Below are positions 1 through 11,600 of a stretch of DNA of 64,000 bases, piece by piece (the first letter of the stretch is position 1; each line of letters starts with the position of its first letter). This DNA is from Gigaspora rosea (Eukaryota; Glomeromycota; Glomeromycetes; Diversisporales; Gigasporaceae). The notes beneath the pieces were generated by a model. That model did not search any database, had not been told where the DNA came from, and was given only the letters and a program-made list of their open reading frames with translations. A program made the translations under genes and the position numbers. The stretch is taken from NCBI GenBank assembly GCA_003550325.1, contig QKWP01000031.1:571769-635768 (forward strand), in the 5' to 3' direction.

Positions 1-1071
1 GCATTCGAGTACAGAAGCTCTGTCGAAATTGATGAACAAAACTGGTATCTGGGTAAAAATCATCTTTTCATCGGTCAATATGAGGCCTAGCATTACATCT
101 ATTTTCCCACCACATAGCTGCCATTCCTGTAAGATATGCACCAATAACCGCCATTCGTCAGTCTCCTTGTATGTTATTAGCTTCAAAAGCATGATTTATC
201 TTTTCTAACCATTTGACCGGGTCTTGATTTTTTCTGGCAAAAGTAGGTATATGTACTGTATTCATGTCCCGAATTTGATTATTTTGTATTACCTAGGGCA
301 TAGTACCAGCCATTAGTTGCAATAATTTTTGGATCTGTAGTTGGAAATCATTTTCTCGATTCTTTGGGCCATTAGGCCTATCATTATTATTGACATTCAG
401 AAAGTGGTCTATGACAAATAAAATATCTCAATTTCGGGTTCTTCTTTAGTTAGCGTATAGATTTTCAGATTGAGAATTAACATTCAAATTTTTAATTGTA
501 AGCTTGGGTATATCGTTCAATTCTACACAATCGGCACCAAATGTTACGATCGGGTGGGAGAGCTTAGGATTCTGGTCCGTTTTTAGCTCCAACCATAGAC
601 AAGTTTAGGCTGGTTGTGTAACCATATTTAATATGCTGATCAATATAAATTTATCTGTCCCGTAGTTATTACTTAAGCGGGTATAAATGTAAATTTATTA
701 AGTTTATTTTGATATACGTATAAACTTTTAGAACTTATGAGGTAAGGTTTCTCTTTATTGAAGTTTCTTAAACAAATTTCTTATACATGAAACTAACAAA
801 ATACGATTGAGTCTGTAAATAAAGATGCGAACTAATGTCCTTCATTTGCGACTGAAACCCTCCTTTTATATAAATGTTATTCTTATTTGAAGGTTTGAAC
901 TCCCTCCGAGAGTTCAGTACTCACTTCGGGAGTCTTTCACTCTTTCCGGGAGTTTCTAACTCTTTCCGGGAGTCAAGAACTCCATTATGCTATGTTGATT
1001 GTTCTCACACTATGTCCAAATAAGAAATTGATGGGATAATACTAATAATTCTTGCGAATAAAAATAATACA
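1..1071 (-). mobile_element. Ty3/gypsy LTR retrotransposon, left-hand part (LTR, primer-binding site, gag-like start)
   Basis: Read on the minus strand, an LTR of about 530 bp (542-1071) starts with TG and ends with GTAACA. It is followed directly by TTTGGTGCCGATTG, a tRNA primer-binding-like sequence, and then by Gag-like coding similarity over about 1-400. The rest of the element lies outside the window. The LTR carries four short imperfect inverted motifs of the ACTC-tttccgg-GAGT type near 900-985. The same LTR-end plus primer-binding arrangement recurs on the plus strand near 60170. The copy looks broken. Its age cannot be judged without the second LTR, and the outer LTR edge at 1071 is inferred from the TG...CA rule. 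Confidence 0.6.
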
Positions 1072-1430
1072 AAAAAAATAAAAATAGTATAGTAAAATAA
1101 AAAAAATAAAAAATTTTCACGACACCAGCCTGAGTTTTTTTTGGATCGGCCTCGGCCCATGATTTTTTCATCGACCTGTATCACTAACCTAAAGCCAACA
1201 TATTTTATATATAGGTGCCAAGTTTTTTAGCTGCAGTGTAACCCAATTATCCAATAAAAATGCATAAAAAACATAATACAATTTTAAAATTAATTAATAA
1301 CATTTAAATTTTTGTTATTAATAAATTCAAATTTAGTTATGTTTTTTTTATATATAAACGCCAAAATTTTTGAATCATATATAAATTTTTTAAATTAATT
1401 AATATAATGGTTTGAAAATAAAAGATATAA

Positions 1431-1438
1431 AAAATTTA
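1431..1438. repeat. Left target-site duplication AAAATTTA
   Basis: Identical to 3858-3865 on the other side of the palindromic element. Eight bases, perfect. Confidence 0.85.
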
Positions 1439-3857
1439 GGGAACTGTTATTACCACCTATTTTTGTTAATGCCACCCCATCTGGCCTCCGGCCCTACTTC
1501 CGGCCTACTTCCAGCCTAAATCATGTGACCCAAGCCACAAAACAAGGTCACATGACCAATAAAATTTGGCTAAAAGCTATTTAGTTACACAAATTTGTGG
1601 TGCTTAGTTTGTGTAACCTTATTATCCAATCAAATTATAGTACCGGAATCATAAGATTTTATAGAATTTTATTGAGAAAATTTAATAAAATCTTATAATT
1701 CACAAAATTTTACTAATAATTCTAACATTATGCACTAACTTGTTAAGCACCAAAAATACATCAAAACGGCATAATTATTTTTATTTTACTTGAAATTTGG
1801 AGAATAGATGCATGATTTTTGATTTTTGATCAAAAAAGTCAAATTTAAGCATCTTTTTTCCAAATTTCAAGTAAAATAAAAACAATTCTGCTATTTTGAT
1901 GTATTTTTAGATGCTGAACAAGTTTACTTAGTGCATAAAGTTAGAATTAATTAGTAAAATTTTGTGAATCATAAGATTTTATATAATTTTATTAATAAAA
2001 TTCTATAAAATCTTATAATTCATAAATTTTTATTAATAAATTCTAACTTTATGCACTAAGTAAACTTGTAGAGCATCTAAAAATACACCAAAACGGTATA
2101 ATTATTTTTATTTTACTTGAAATTTGGAGAATAGACGCATAACTTTGGATTTTTTTATCAAAAAAGTCAAAATTATGCATCTATTCTCCAAACCTTAAGT
2201 AAAATAAAAACAATTCTACTGTTTTGATGTAGCTCTACAAGCTTACTTAGTGCATCAAGTTATAATTAATTAGTAAAATTTTGTGAATCATAAGATTTTA
2301 TAGAATTTTATTAATAAAATTCTATAAAATCTTATTATTCACAAAAGTTTTATTAATTAAACCTAACATTATGCACTAAGTAAACTTGTTTAGAATCTAA
2401 AAAATACACCAAATCGGCATAATTAATTTTATTTTACCTAAAATTTGGAAAATAGATGCATTATTTTGGATTTTTGATCAAAAAAGTCAAATTTAAGCAT
2501 ATTTTATCCAAATTTCAAGTAAAATGAAAATAATTTTGCCGATTTGGTGTATTTTTAAATGCTAAACAAGTTCGCTTAGTGCATAAAGTCAGAATTAATT
2601 AGTAAAATTTTGTTAATCATAAGATTTTACAGAATTTTATTAATAAAATTCTATAAAATCTTATAATTCATAAATTTTTACTAATAAATTCTAACTTTAT
2701 GCTAAGTAAACTTGTAGAGCATCTATAAATACATCAAAACGGCAGAATAGTTTTTATTTTACTTAAGTTTTGGAGAATAGATGAATAATTTTGAATTATT
2801 GATCAAAAAGTCAAATTTAAACATCTTTTTTCCAAATTTCAAGTAAAATAAAAACAATTCTGCCAATTTGATGCAATTTTAGATGCTAAACAAGCTTACT
2901 TAGTGCATCAAGTTAGAATTAACTAGTAAAATTTTGTTAATCATAAGAGTTTATAGAATTTTATTAATAAAATTCTATAAAATCTTATTATTCAGAAAAT
3001 TTTACTAATTAATTCTAACTTTATGCACTAAGTAAGCTTGTAGAGCATCTAAAAATACATCAAAATAGCGGAATTGTTTTTATTTTACTTAAGATTTGGA
3101 GAATAGATGCATAATTTTGACTTTTTTGATCAAAAATCCAAAATTATGCATCCATTCTCCAAATTTCAAGTAAAATAAATATAATTATGCTATTTTGGTG
3201 TATTTTTAGATGCTCTACAAGTTTACTTAGTGCATAAAGTTAGAATTTATTAATAAAAAATTTATGAATTATAAGATTTTATAGAATTTTATTAATAAAA
3301 TTCTATAAAATCTTATGATTCACAAAATTTTACAAATTAATTCTAACTTTATGCACTAAGTAAACTTGTTCAGCATCTAAAAATACATCAAAACGGCAGA
3401 ATTGTTTTCATTTTACTTGAAATTTGGAGAAAAGGTGCTTAAATTTGTCTTTTTTGATCAAAAATCCAAAATTATGCATCTATTTTCTAAATTTCAAGTA
3501 AAATAAAAATAATTATGCCGATCTGATGTATTTTTGTGTGCTTAACAAGTTTATTAGTGCATAATATTAGAATTAATTAGTAAAATTTTGTGAATTATAA
3601 GATTTTATAGAATTTTATTAATAAAACTATAAAATCTTAGGATTCCGGTACTATAATTTGATTGGATAATAAGGTTACACAAACTAAGCACCACAAATTT
3701 GTGTAACTAAATAGCTTTTAGCCAAATTTTTATTGGTCATGTGACCTTGTCTTGTGGCTTAGGTCACATGATTTAAGCCGGAAGTTGGGCCAGAAGTTGG
3801 ACCAGAGGCCGGATGGGGTGGCATTAACAAAAATAGGGGGTGTCAATAACAGTTCCC
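1439..3857. mobile_element. 2.4-kb non-autonomous fold-back DNA transposon built of palindromic units
   Basis: The element begins GGGAACTGTTATT and ends with its inverse complement. Terminal inverted repeats of about 220 bp cover 1439-1660 and 3640-3857. It is flanked by a perfect 8-bp duplication AAAATTTA (1431-1438 and 3858-3865). Inside, about six units of roughly 325 bp follow one another; each is itself palindromic. Nodes with the AAGATTTTATAGAATTTTAT palindrome lie near 1651, 1970, 2289, 2621, 2945, 3270 and 3599, and TTGATCAA centres lie midway between them. There is no coding capacity. An 8-bp duplication suits hAT; long terminal repeats also occur in Mutator-like elements, which usually duplicate 9 bp. 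Confidence 0.85.
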
Positions 3858-3865
3858 AAAATTTA

Positions 3866-5281
3866 TTGATAGTTTAATAATTTAAACAATAAGCTATTAA
3901 GTTATCAAAAATTTTAAATATCTTTTGTTTTTAAAGAGATATAACAATTTAAAAATTTTTATAATTAAAAGGTGATGGCTTTAGTGAATTCCACTGTATT
4001 AACATTATTAATACACCTGACATGGTTTTGATTACTTAGTCCGTTTTTCACCCTAGTACTACATCATATGCTGTATTTATTAAATAGAATTTTTTGGGTT
4101 AATTCTGTGAATTTATATAATTTAAATAAAAAATTTCATAATCCTTGCATAAAGGCAAATTTTCCAATTTTAGCTTTTTTCCAATGATATTCGAATTTTA
4201 TTTTAACTTCTACTAATAAATTCTCGATATTCACTAGACCAATTCAATTTTTTTTTTTTTATTTAATTCTACAAATACTGTATACTGAATAAAAATAAAA
4301 ATTTTACTGAATTTGATCAAATAGAATTTAAAAAGTTCGTTCTACTGTATTTATATTTTACATACTGAAGTAGCTATTAAAGAAAAAAAATTTAAAAGAT
4401 AAAACTATTTAATTTATTTGAAATATTTACTGTGATAATGAAAATATCTCCTAATGGAAAATATTGGCGTAACGGTAAATCTGAATTTCAATCCGAAGTT
4501 CAATTTTTTACACTATGACCTTGAATGATCATCACAAAAAAAACTTCTCAAATATATCACTAAAAACAGATATCTTTATGGTACATTTTTTGAGCGATGA
4601 GAATTCAGATAATCATGATTTCGAGACGCGTCTTTGATTCTTTGATTTTCATTATTAAACCTGTAATAAATATCAATTTCAATGAGTTTTTCGGCGTATC
4701 AACCTGAACAAATTTTCTGGATTGACATATTGACGATAACAATGATAATTATAATAACAATCTATATGATACACTTTACAGTACCAGTATGTTGTGAAAG
4801 GCTCCGGCAACGCTGTTCCGCCACTTACGTTTATATTCATAAATTTTTCTTTGATTTGTTATTTCCTTTTATTATTTCCTTTTTAGTAAAATTTTTCTTT
4901 GATTTGTTATTTCCTTTTTAGTAAAATTACACAAAATTTATAGTTAGTACGCAAAACGAAAGGTAATTGTTACCTTAAATGGAAAACTTCGTAATGTTCC
5001 ACTGTTCCACATAATGACATAGTGACATAGTGAACATAATGTACATAGTAAGAATTGTGTATATAGCAAACATAGTCAACATAGCGAACATGTAATTATG
5101 CACCAATTATTGTAAGAAGATGTAAAAAGATTCACGCTTTCGCTCGAATAAACACAACTTTCTGGAGTTAAAAAACCTTCTAAAGGCTTAGACTTGAAAC
5201 AACTCAGTTGGTGCTCAACATTGTAAAATGTTTATCTCTACTAATCCCCTGATAAATAAATTTCTGGTCTTATCCCGCGAC
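3866..5281. other. AT-rich gene-free stretch
   Basis: No convincing gene. A 79-codon open frame at 4682-4921 ends in a tandem duplication (about 36 bp, near 4838-4925) and has no recognisable domain. A run of degenerate GAACATAGT-like 9-mers lies near 5030-5095. Confidence 0.5.
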
Positions 5282-5418
5282 CAGTGTTGGGTTCTGGACC
5301 AAAAAGTCTGCTCTACTTGATTTATAAACTGGACTACTGGACTTATAGGTCCAGTGGGCCAGTTTATAAGTCCAGTTCCGGTTCAATTTTACAGGACTTA
5401 TAAGCGAGCCCAACACTG
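5282..5418. mobile_element. hAT-type MITE, 137 bp
   Basis: Terminal inverted repeat CAGTGTTGGG / CCCAACACTG is the classic hAT end. The flanking octamers CCCGCGAC (5274-5281) and CCCGTGAC (5419-5426) differ at one position, consistent with an 8-bp target duplication that has since mutated. The interior repeats GGACTTATAAG/TCCAG motifs. There is no coding capacity. Confidence 0.85.
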
Positions 5419-5426
5419 CCCGTGAC

Positions 5427-6363
5427 CTCTTATCAGGGACACAGGAATATTACTTCGATTCTAAGCAAAAATTTCGATTTATTTAGGATTTTGGTCAGAA
5501 TTAGCATTGGTTAGCCGTAATCATTTGATCCCGGCTAGAATTAAAAAGATTTTAAAACGAATTAAATCTTTTTTCACAATAACGTCTGCTCTTGGATATA
5601 GTTCCTTCATTATATTCCCTAGACTTTTACAAAAAATATATTTCGCGGATTCTACTTCCCTTCTCTTTACAGATTAACTTTTTTTTTTATTAATTAAAAC
5701 AGTACATTTCATCAAACATAATTAATCTATTGTAGTTTGTTAAAATTGAACAATTATATAATATTATTTTTAAGAAATGTTTCGTAATTAATCATGACAA
5801 GTATTAGTACGGCATTATGCGAAAACGTTTAATCACATGACTTTATCTCAGCCAATTTCAAGGCAGTGATATGTTGGAATTGCACTTATTTCAATTGGAT
5901 TAATTGGACGATTTTGACAATTGAACAATTGCATAACGAACAATTTTATGGAAATAAAATTAATAAATTCTATGCTTTCTTTAGATATAAATTAAATTTT
6001 ATATTCAATTTAAATCATATTAAATCGTTTAGCCTATTTCTAATATTGAATTGTCATGTATAATTCAAAGTTTTTAGTTACCGTATTTTTGCGAAATAAC
6101 GCGCAGGGTGAAATAACGGTCCTAGCGTTAAAACCTAAAAAATTTCGCTAAAAAAATTTCGTTGTTAAATTAGTGTTAGATTTTGTAAGAAAATTTTTAT
6201 TAATGCTCAGAAGAGAAGATAGTTTAATACTAATTTTGTAAAATTACAATTACTTTACATCTTTAGAATATTTTTCAATGACAGTAATATTCTTAGCTAT
6301 GTAAACTAAAACCGGTGTTACTATAGTAATATTATTGCGCCCAATATTAAGCCATTTCCTTAC
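5427..6363. other. Gene-free stretch
   Basis: AT-rich sequence with no recognisable gene. The 65-codon frame at 5866-6063 is low-complexity (Asn, Phe and Ile rich) and has no supporting signal. Confidence 0.4.
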
Positions 6364-6668
6364 AAGTCCGAAATGTGTGACAGTTTATGCATGTTGTCAA
6401 TAATACATCGAAATGTGCAAAATTCTTTAATTGTTAAAGTATTTAGGTTAGCGTTTGTATTAAAGTTAAATGTTAGCAAGATATATATAAAATCGTTCAA
6501 GGAAAACTTGTTATTAAAGCAAAAGCACGAAAGATGGTTTCTTATGCAGAGTACTGATTCTTTGGCAAAACGAACTTTTGTTTTGATGTTTTCTGGTTAT
6601 GTAACGTTGCACCTGATCTTGAAATCTGATTGATAGTCGTGGATTAACCTGTCACACATTTCGGACTT
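6364..6668. mobile_element. MITE-like element with 20-bp perfect terminal inverted repeats
   Basis: AAGTCCGAAATGTGTGACAG at 6364-6383 is matched exactly in inverse at 6649-6668. The interior holds an 86-codon open frame (6373-6633) without any recognisable domain, which is probably chance. No clean target duplication is visible, so the superfamily is open. Confidence 0.7.
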
Positions 6669-7457
6669 ACCCTTAATTTGATTGATCATCGATCAGCCGT
6701 AACTCCAATGACAAATTGATTGTGTATATATTGTTTATTAAATTTTAAATGTTTATTTGTACCAACGTTTAAATATTATCCTTATCCTATTATATTTAAA
6801 AGTATAAATTTGATACAGCGACCATTATTACTTTTTTTCGCCTCGCAAGACAACTAGCTTATGTTTATATTGCATAATTCATATGAATTGCCAGAGTACT
6901 AGTATAGGTATATCTAGCTATCATTTTATAATAGTTAATTGGTTATCATCCCATATATGTAACATCTATTAATATGGAAGGAGGCAGCAAGTTCCGTTTT
7001 TGTGCAAAATTTGAGAATTTTGACATCCTATAGCTGTTATTAATCATAAAGCCAAAGATAAATCATCATACAAATTCCTCGGTACGATATATTCTATCTT
7101 TGTCCTTCTTTCATTGCAAACTCTTAGGTTGAGAAAGCTACACCGGTTAATCCACGTTGTACAGTATACTGCAGTACGACATTCAACTTGTGAACCATCG
7201 AATGAAAAACCTAATACTTATTAATATTGTTTGAAAAAAATTCATTATGTATATCCATGATAATCCGATTATCCTTTTTGAAACCAGTCTTAAATCTACA
7301 TCTTTCAAAATTTTGTTGTATTCAATACAAACTGATTCTCACTTACTATTATTCAACTCAGAATCATTGTTTTGAACGATTTTTATTCAAAAACCAAAAG
7401 CATAAAAAAATTATCAAGAACCACAAAAGGCCCTAACAGGGCAATAAAACACAATTT

Positions 7458-7463
7458 TGCGAC

Positions 7464-7513
<50 letters not shown>

Positions 7514-7825
7514 NACTGCAAATAGAATAATGTTCACATTAAGGTTATACTAGGTTAATTTTTCATTTTCCACAACAAGGAATCAAAAAATTGGCCGGCA
7601 GTAATATTTTCCTGTCAGTCCTATCGGACAATTACGGGAAATTAAGGTCTCCATCGGGTGACACCGGATGAAAATAGCGGGAAAAATAGTTGTCAAAAAC
7701 CGAACAATTGGCACAGTTGAGAACTAAAAAAAAATAAAAAAATAAAAAAAAAATAATAATAAAAAATTGAAAAAATTGAAAAAATGGGACGGCGGATAAT
7801 GCAAAACGAAAAACTTTGCGTGGCC
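7458..7825. mobile_element. Harbinger-type MITE, left-truncated copy
   Basis: It shares with the copies at 12346 and 13110 the right end ACTTTGCGTGGCC next to TTA, and an internal segment (CCGGTGTCACCCGATGGAGA in the inverse). Where the left end should be, a poly(T) run of about 43 bases (7471-7513) is followed by an undetermined base N at 7514. The insertion point is visible by comparison with the other arm of the inverted repeat. Confidence 0.65.
7471..7514. repeat. Poly(T) tract ending in an ambiguous base
   Basis: About 43 consecutive T followed by N. This is a homopolymer where the sequence or assembly is not reliable in length. Confidence 0.9.
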
Positions 7826-7855
7826 TTATATGTAAATTTATAAATTTACATATAA
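7826..7855. repeat. Perfect 30-bp palindrome
   Basis: TTATATGTAAATTTA is followed immediately by its exact inverse complement, directly at the right end of the Harbinger-type MITE. It could form a cruciform. Confidence 0.8.
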
Positions 7856-8737
7856 AATTTCAATTTTCAAAACGCTAAAACTTCTTACAGTGATGAGATT
7901 TTGAAACGATATTTGGCATATATGTAGAGCTGATATAGCGTTATAAAGTTACCGGTCAGATTTTTTTAAAACCCGAAGTTATAGCCATTTGAAAAATTGA
8001 AACACCTCGTGTAATTGTTGAGTATAGATGTCTTGCACCATAGTAATGTAGAAATCAACTCGAGTCATTAGTATTTTACCTTGAGTTTTACTGTTTTTTA
8101 ACTTGGGATACAGTGGCATACAAAAGTTTCAAGATCTAGATGAGAAGCAAAGATTTTAAAAGGTCGGAAGGTAGTTCAGCGACCTAAGCAATTGGTGAAG
8201 TTGCAAGATACTGTTTACACTAGTTTTGCTAGCTTAATAAAAAAAAAAATACTATTTCGAACTACATTCTAAACTGTGCTTTAATTTTTTTTGTTATACT
8301 GTATTTATTTAGGTTGTAAATATAGTTTATAAATATAACGTTTATAATGTTAGTGGTTAGAAATGTTCGCGTATCTTAAATCTAAGTTTAATAATGTATT
8401 ACGAAACTTAATTGTATATTGTAAATTAATGTATTTTTTACGAAAAGAATAATTTTTACATTGCGAAATATATTAAAGTAGTTATTATGAATTAAATTAA
8501 TGTGTTGTAAGACTATAATACGCGTCTTCAGAAAGTATTAACTAATTTTTTGAAAGCAATAAATTCTCGTCCGGATATGGCCGGTACTTTATCTGGGGTA
8601 CGATCAACATTTTTCCGGGGTGTTTTAACAACCAATCAAAATAAACTTCCGCTATGCTTATTTGATACATATTATAAAGAATGAACTATTCTAATAAAAG
8701 AGAAAGCGCTACATGAACAACTCTAACAAAAAAAACA

Positions 8738-9832
8738 TTAAGGACTAAACAGGGTTAACAATTTGGAGGAGGAGAGTTCAGTGGCAAAGACATTGAATTC
8801 AGTAGTTAAAAGACGATGGGCTGCGCATTGCTGAGTAGGAATCACAACGACTTCTTCATCCTTTATGGTGGTCCAATGCTTATCAAAGGTGACCTTGATA
8901 ACCATATCCAAAGCATTCGGATTAATGATCGAAGAGGACAAAAGATACAACTTGTGATTGGTTTTGTAAGCGACATCAAAGTTAAGATGTAACAAAGCGG
9001 CATCCTTGCCCAAGGGAGACGTTAGTTTGTGGTACACAATCTTGTCGTTTTTATCGATGAAACCAAAGGTACCTGTGCCAGCTGTCTTACTACCAAGAAG
9101 AGTGAACCAGATACCCTTAGGACCACTGATCATGCCAACGGGAATCGTACCAGCACTGGGATCGACATCGATTTGGGTGGTTTTGCCAGTTTTAGGGTTG
9201 ATTTTCAAGATTTTGCTGGAATCATCTTCACTCGAATAGAACATCTTGTTAATGGGGTGTTGGGCGATAAAAATAGGATGTTCGACACCTTGGTAAAGGT
9301 TGTAGTCGGTGGGATTCTCATAGTTGATGCGCAACACGTGATAACTTTCCTTGAGACTGACCCAGAGATCGGTTTCATATTCACCAATGTAATGAGGACC
9401 ATTGCCGGGCTTGGGTACATTGATTTCCTTGATCACCTTGGGAGCATCCTTAACCGACGCTACCATAGGATCAATCAACACCAATTTGTTGTCCGTTTCT
9501 AATGTGAGCCACACCATGCCAGGGTTCTTGGTGGAGAGGGCCAAACCATGTAAACTAGAGTTGGGATTTGCAATTTGGAAACCTGCCACTTGTTGAGCGA
9601 CGCCATATTCATCGACTTGAACTTTCACCAAGATACTGCTCGATAATTGCGAAACAAGGATGATATCTTCCACTTGGACCACTTCGTGAGTTTGGTTAGC
9701 AAGAGGCAGTTGATTTTCGACAATAAACTGATTAGGAGGCAAGCCTGGAGAACGTACAGGTTTGATAGTGACCTTGGCCACAATCGAATGAATAAACAGT
9801 AATGCAATCAAGCAGGGAATCAATATCATCAT
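8738..9832 (-). CDS. Secreted beta-propeller protein, streptogramin-lyase (Vgb)-like, copy 1
   Basis: A 364-residue single-exon gene, clearly richer in GC than its surroundings. Residues 1-19 form a signal peptide (MMILIPCL... then VA|KV), so the product is probably secreted. The mature part has repeated four-strand blade motifs with W-x-S/T and GP-x-G patterns: LVSQLSSS near 58, GPHYIGEYE then LWVSLK near 145-160, HPINKMFYSS near 192, and GPKGIWFTLLG near 238. This resembles Vgb/YncE-type six- or seven-bladed propellers. Enzymatic activity cannot be inferred. NQT near residue 46 is a possible N-glycosylation site. The start is supported by the paralogue at 14044, which begins at the same point. 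Head-to-head with that paralogue across a 4.2-kb spacer. Family call from motifs only. Confidence 0.8.
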   Translation of the reverse strand: MMILIPCLIALLFIHSIVAKVTIKPVRSPGLPPNQFIVENQLPLANQTHEVVQVEDIILVSQLSSSILVKVQVDEYGVAQQVAGFQIANPNSSLHGLALSTKNPGMVWLTLETDNKLVLIDPMVASVKDAPKVIKEINVPKPGNGPHYIGEYETDLWVSLKESYHVLRINYENPTDYNLYQGVEHPIFIAQHPINKMFYSSEDDSSKILKINPKTGKTTQIDVDPSAGTIPVGMISGPKGIWFTLLGSKTAGTGTFGFIDKNDKIVYHKLTSPLGKDAALLHLNFDVAYKTNHKLYLLSSSIINPNALDMVIKVTFDKHWTTIKDEEVVVIPTQQCAAHRLLTTEFNVFATELSSSKLLTLFSP

Positions 9833-9926
9833 CTTGGTTAGAGTAGTGAAGAAAAGACAGATTTAAAAGTAAAAAATTATAAGAGATGTAAAGATAAGAC
9901 AAGAAAAAAAAATAAAAAATTGTGAC

Positions 9927-9934
9927 CTTTTATA
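9927..9934 (-). promoter_or_regulatory. TATA box of beta-propeller gene, copy 1
   Basis: TATAAAAG on the minus strand about 95 bp before the ATG, followed by a pyrimidine-rich leader. The same octamer stands upstream of the paralogue at 13973. Confidence 0.55.
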
Positions 9935-10002
9935 TTCTTTGGGTAATGTGCTATGGGACTAAGATTGGAGGCATGGTGACCCAAGGAATCGGCAAATTTT
10001 AC

Positions 10003-10268
10003 TTATTTGTGCCGGTAACACAAACAAAAAGGAAAACAAATGTTTATAAATTAACGAAGTGCGTAAAAATAGAAGTTTAGGGTGTTAGGTAATGAGCTAT
10101 AGTGATAAGTTGGTGCTTATTATATGTAAAATTTCGTTCATGCCATTTTTAATTAGTGCACCAAGGTCGATTGAAACATTGGTTTTCGTGTATTCGTTTT
10201 CTTTTTTTTTTCGTCTTTCGCACGTGTTCAATCATTGGCTGTTTCTTTTGTATTACCGGCACAAATAA
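10003..10268. mobile_element. 266-bp MITE of the GTGCACCAAGG family, upstream of the beta-propeller gene
   Basis: Terminal inverted repeat TTATTTGTGCCGGTAA, with the inverse ending in CCGGCACAAATAA. The interior contains AATTAGTGCACCAAGG. It is related to 58852-59195 and to a partial copy inside the element at 41940. It lies about 70 bp beyond the TATA box of the minus-strand gene, so it may contribute to that promoter. No clear target duplication. Confidence 0.7.
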
Positions 10269-10843
10269 ATAATTTAAATAATTTATAATCTTAATTTGGA
10301 GTATGCTAATTACCACAAGATCTAGCAATTACCTTAAGAATATCTTCCCAAAAATGCATCCCCCTAAGCAATGTTGTACATGGGACGGTTTGGGACATTT
10401 TGGGATGAAATTACTTAAAATTTTATTAAAATAATCTAATTTAGAAATCCTCAGAAAGTGAATATTGTTATCGCTATGGCACTGTTTAGCCCCTCAAAAA
10501 GGAAATATTGTTATCACTATGGCACTGTAGTGCTACCCTATATCTGATATGTAATTAAAAATTCCTTAATTTTGTTACACAAATCTGATCTGCATGTTAC
10601 ACCTGATCTTAACAATTAAATTTAATTGGTTAAAAAAAATATATAAAGGGGATTATCAATATCCACCTTATACACTATCGGTCACGTTACACTAATACTA
10701 GGGGGTTATCAATATCCATATACTATCGGTCACGTTATACTAATAATTACGGAATTTATTTTGACAGATAAATATGAAGTTCGATCATAACATGATTGAA
10801 CTTTTTATACTTTCGTTCACTTTCTTTGTGTAACAAACAAGTA

Positions 10844-11018
10844 CAGTCAGACCCCCTAAATGCACCCTCCCTAAATGCAGCACCTCTCTAAATGCACGCC
10901 TTCTTTTGGGCCCAACTAATATTATATCTATAGATTTTTACCTCCCTAAATGCAATACCTCTCTAAATGCACGTGCTAGAACCAGTCCCGACGACGTGCA
11001 TTTAGAGAGGTCTGACTG
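10844..11018. mobile_element. Tc1/mariner-type MITE, 175 bp
   Basis: CAGTCAGACCCCCTAAATGC faces GCATTTAGAGAGGTCTGACTG, with TA on both sides (10842-10843, 11019-11020). The CTCTAAATGCA motif recurs inside. A degenerate relative may lie at about 12760-12860. Confidence 0.85.
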
Positions 11019-11514
11019 TAAATAGAAAGGCGAGTATGGGAAAACGTGAAGCGGTAATAAAAGAATTTATTTTTTAATGCGTTCCTTTTTTTAGGATTAC
11101 GCAATTTTTTTTCTTTACGTACCTTTGAAACTCTATTAACGAACGTAAAAGCATGGAAACATTGGTCGATAACCAAGAAAGGGTGCGTACATATGGACTT
11201 TTGAACAAATTTATAGTAACGTTTTTTGAAATTTTTCTTTTTGTTGTTTTATTATTAACTTATCAAATTTATTTTTTAGGTTTTACGCGTTTTTCATTAT
11301 GTACCTCTAAAACGTCCGATTAGAGTTCTTGTTGAGATTTTAGAATGAGCGCTAGTAATGTTCGAGTGCTAATTATGTTGTTCTTTAGACATTAGGGTTA
11401 GGGTGAATGCTACTAATGTTGTCCTTTTAGGTTAGAGGTTTTTTTTAGGAAAATATCTTAGATTAAAAACACTTTTTTTAGATTAATCAAATCTTTTTGT
11501 ATGCTATTGAAGCT

Positions 11515-11600
11515 ACATACATGCATATGTACGTACGTATACGTATTTACAGTATGTACATATATATGTACATTTGTATGTATGTTCATACGTATGCGCT
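11515..11600. repeat. Alternating purine-pyrimidine tract
   Basis: TACGTACGTATACGTA and TATGTACATATATATGTACA blocks alternate, so the tract could adopt Z-DNA or cruciform structure. Confidence 0.6.

Larger units (their letters stand above)
6660..9945. repeat. Left arm of a large inverted duplication
   Basis: This arm matches 13960-16400 in inverse orientation: promoter and first TATA box, the whole beta-propeller gene, and its downstream region (6660-7457 corresponds to about 15655-16400). About 1.2 kb (7458-8655) is present only here and includes a Harbinger-type MITE fragment. Similarity ends just 5' of the TATA boxes of the two genes. Confidence 0.8.

Noticed and set aside
4682-4921. 79-codon open frame with hydrophobic segments
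   Set aside because: The C-terminal half is a translated tandem duplication of AT-rich DNA, with no domain or start context.
6090-6130. Sequence similar to the LSU rRNA / I-CeuI site (AACGGTCCTAGCG)
   Set aside because: Only about 12 bases match and no surrounding rRNA sequence exists.
9006-9502. Open frames on the plus strand opposite the beta-propeller gene
   Set aside because: Shadow frames of a GC-richer coding region. The minus-strand frame has signal peptide, repeats and a paralogue.
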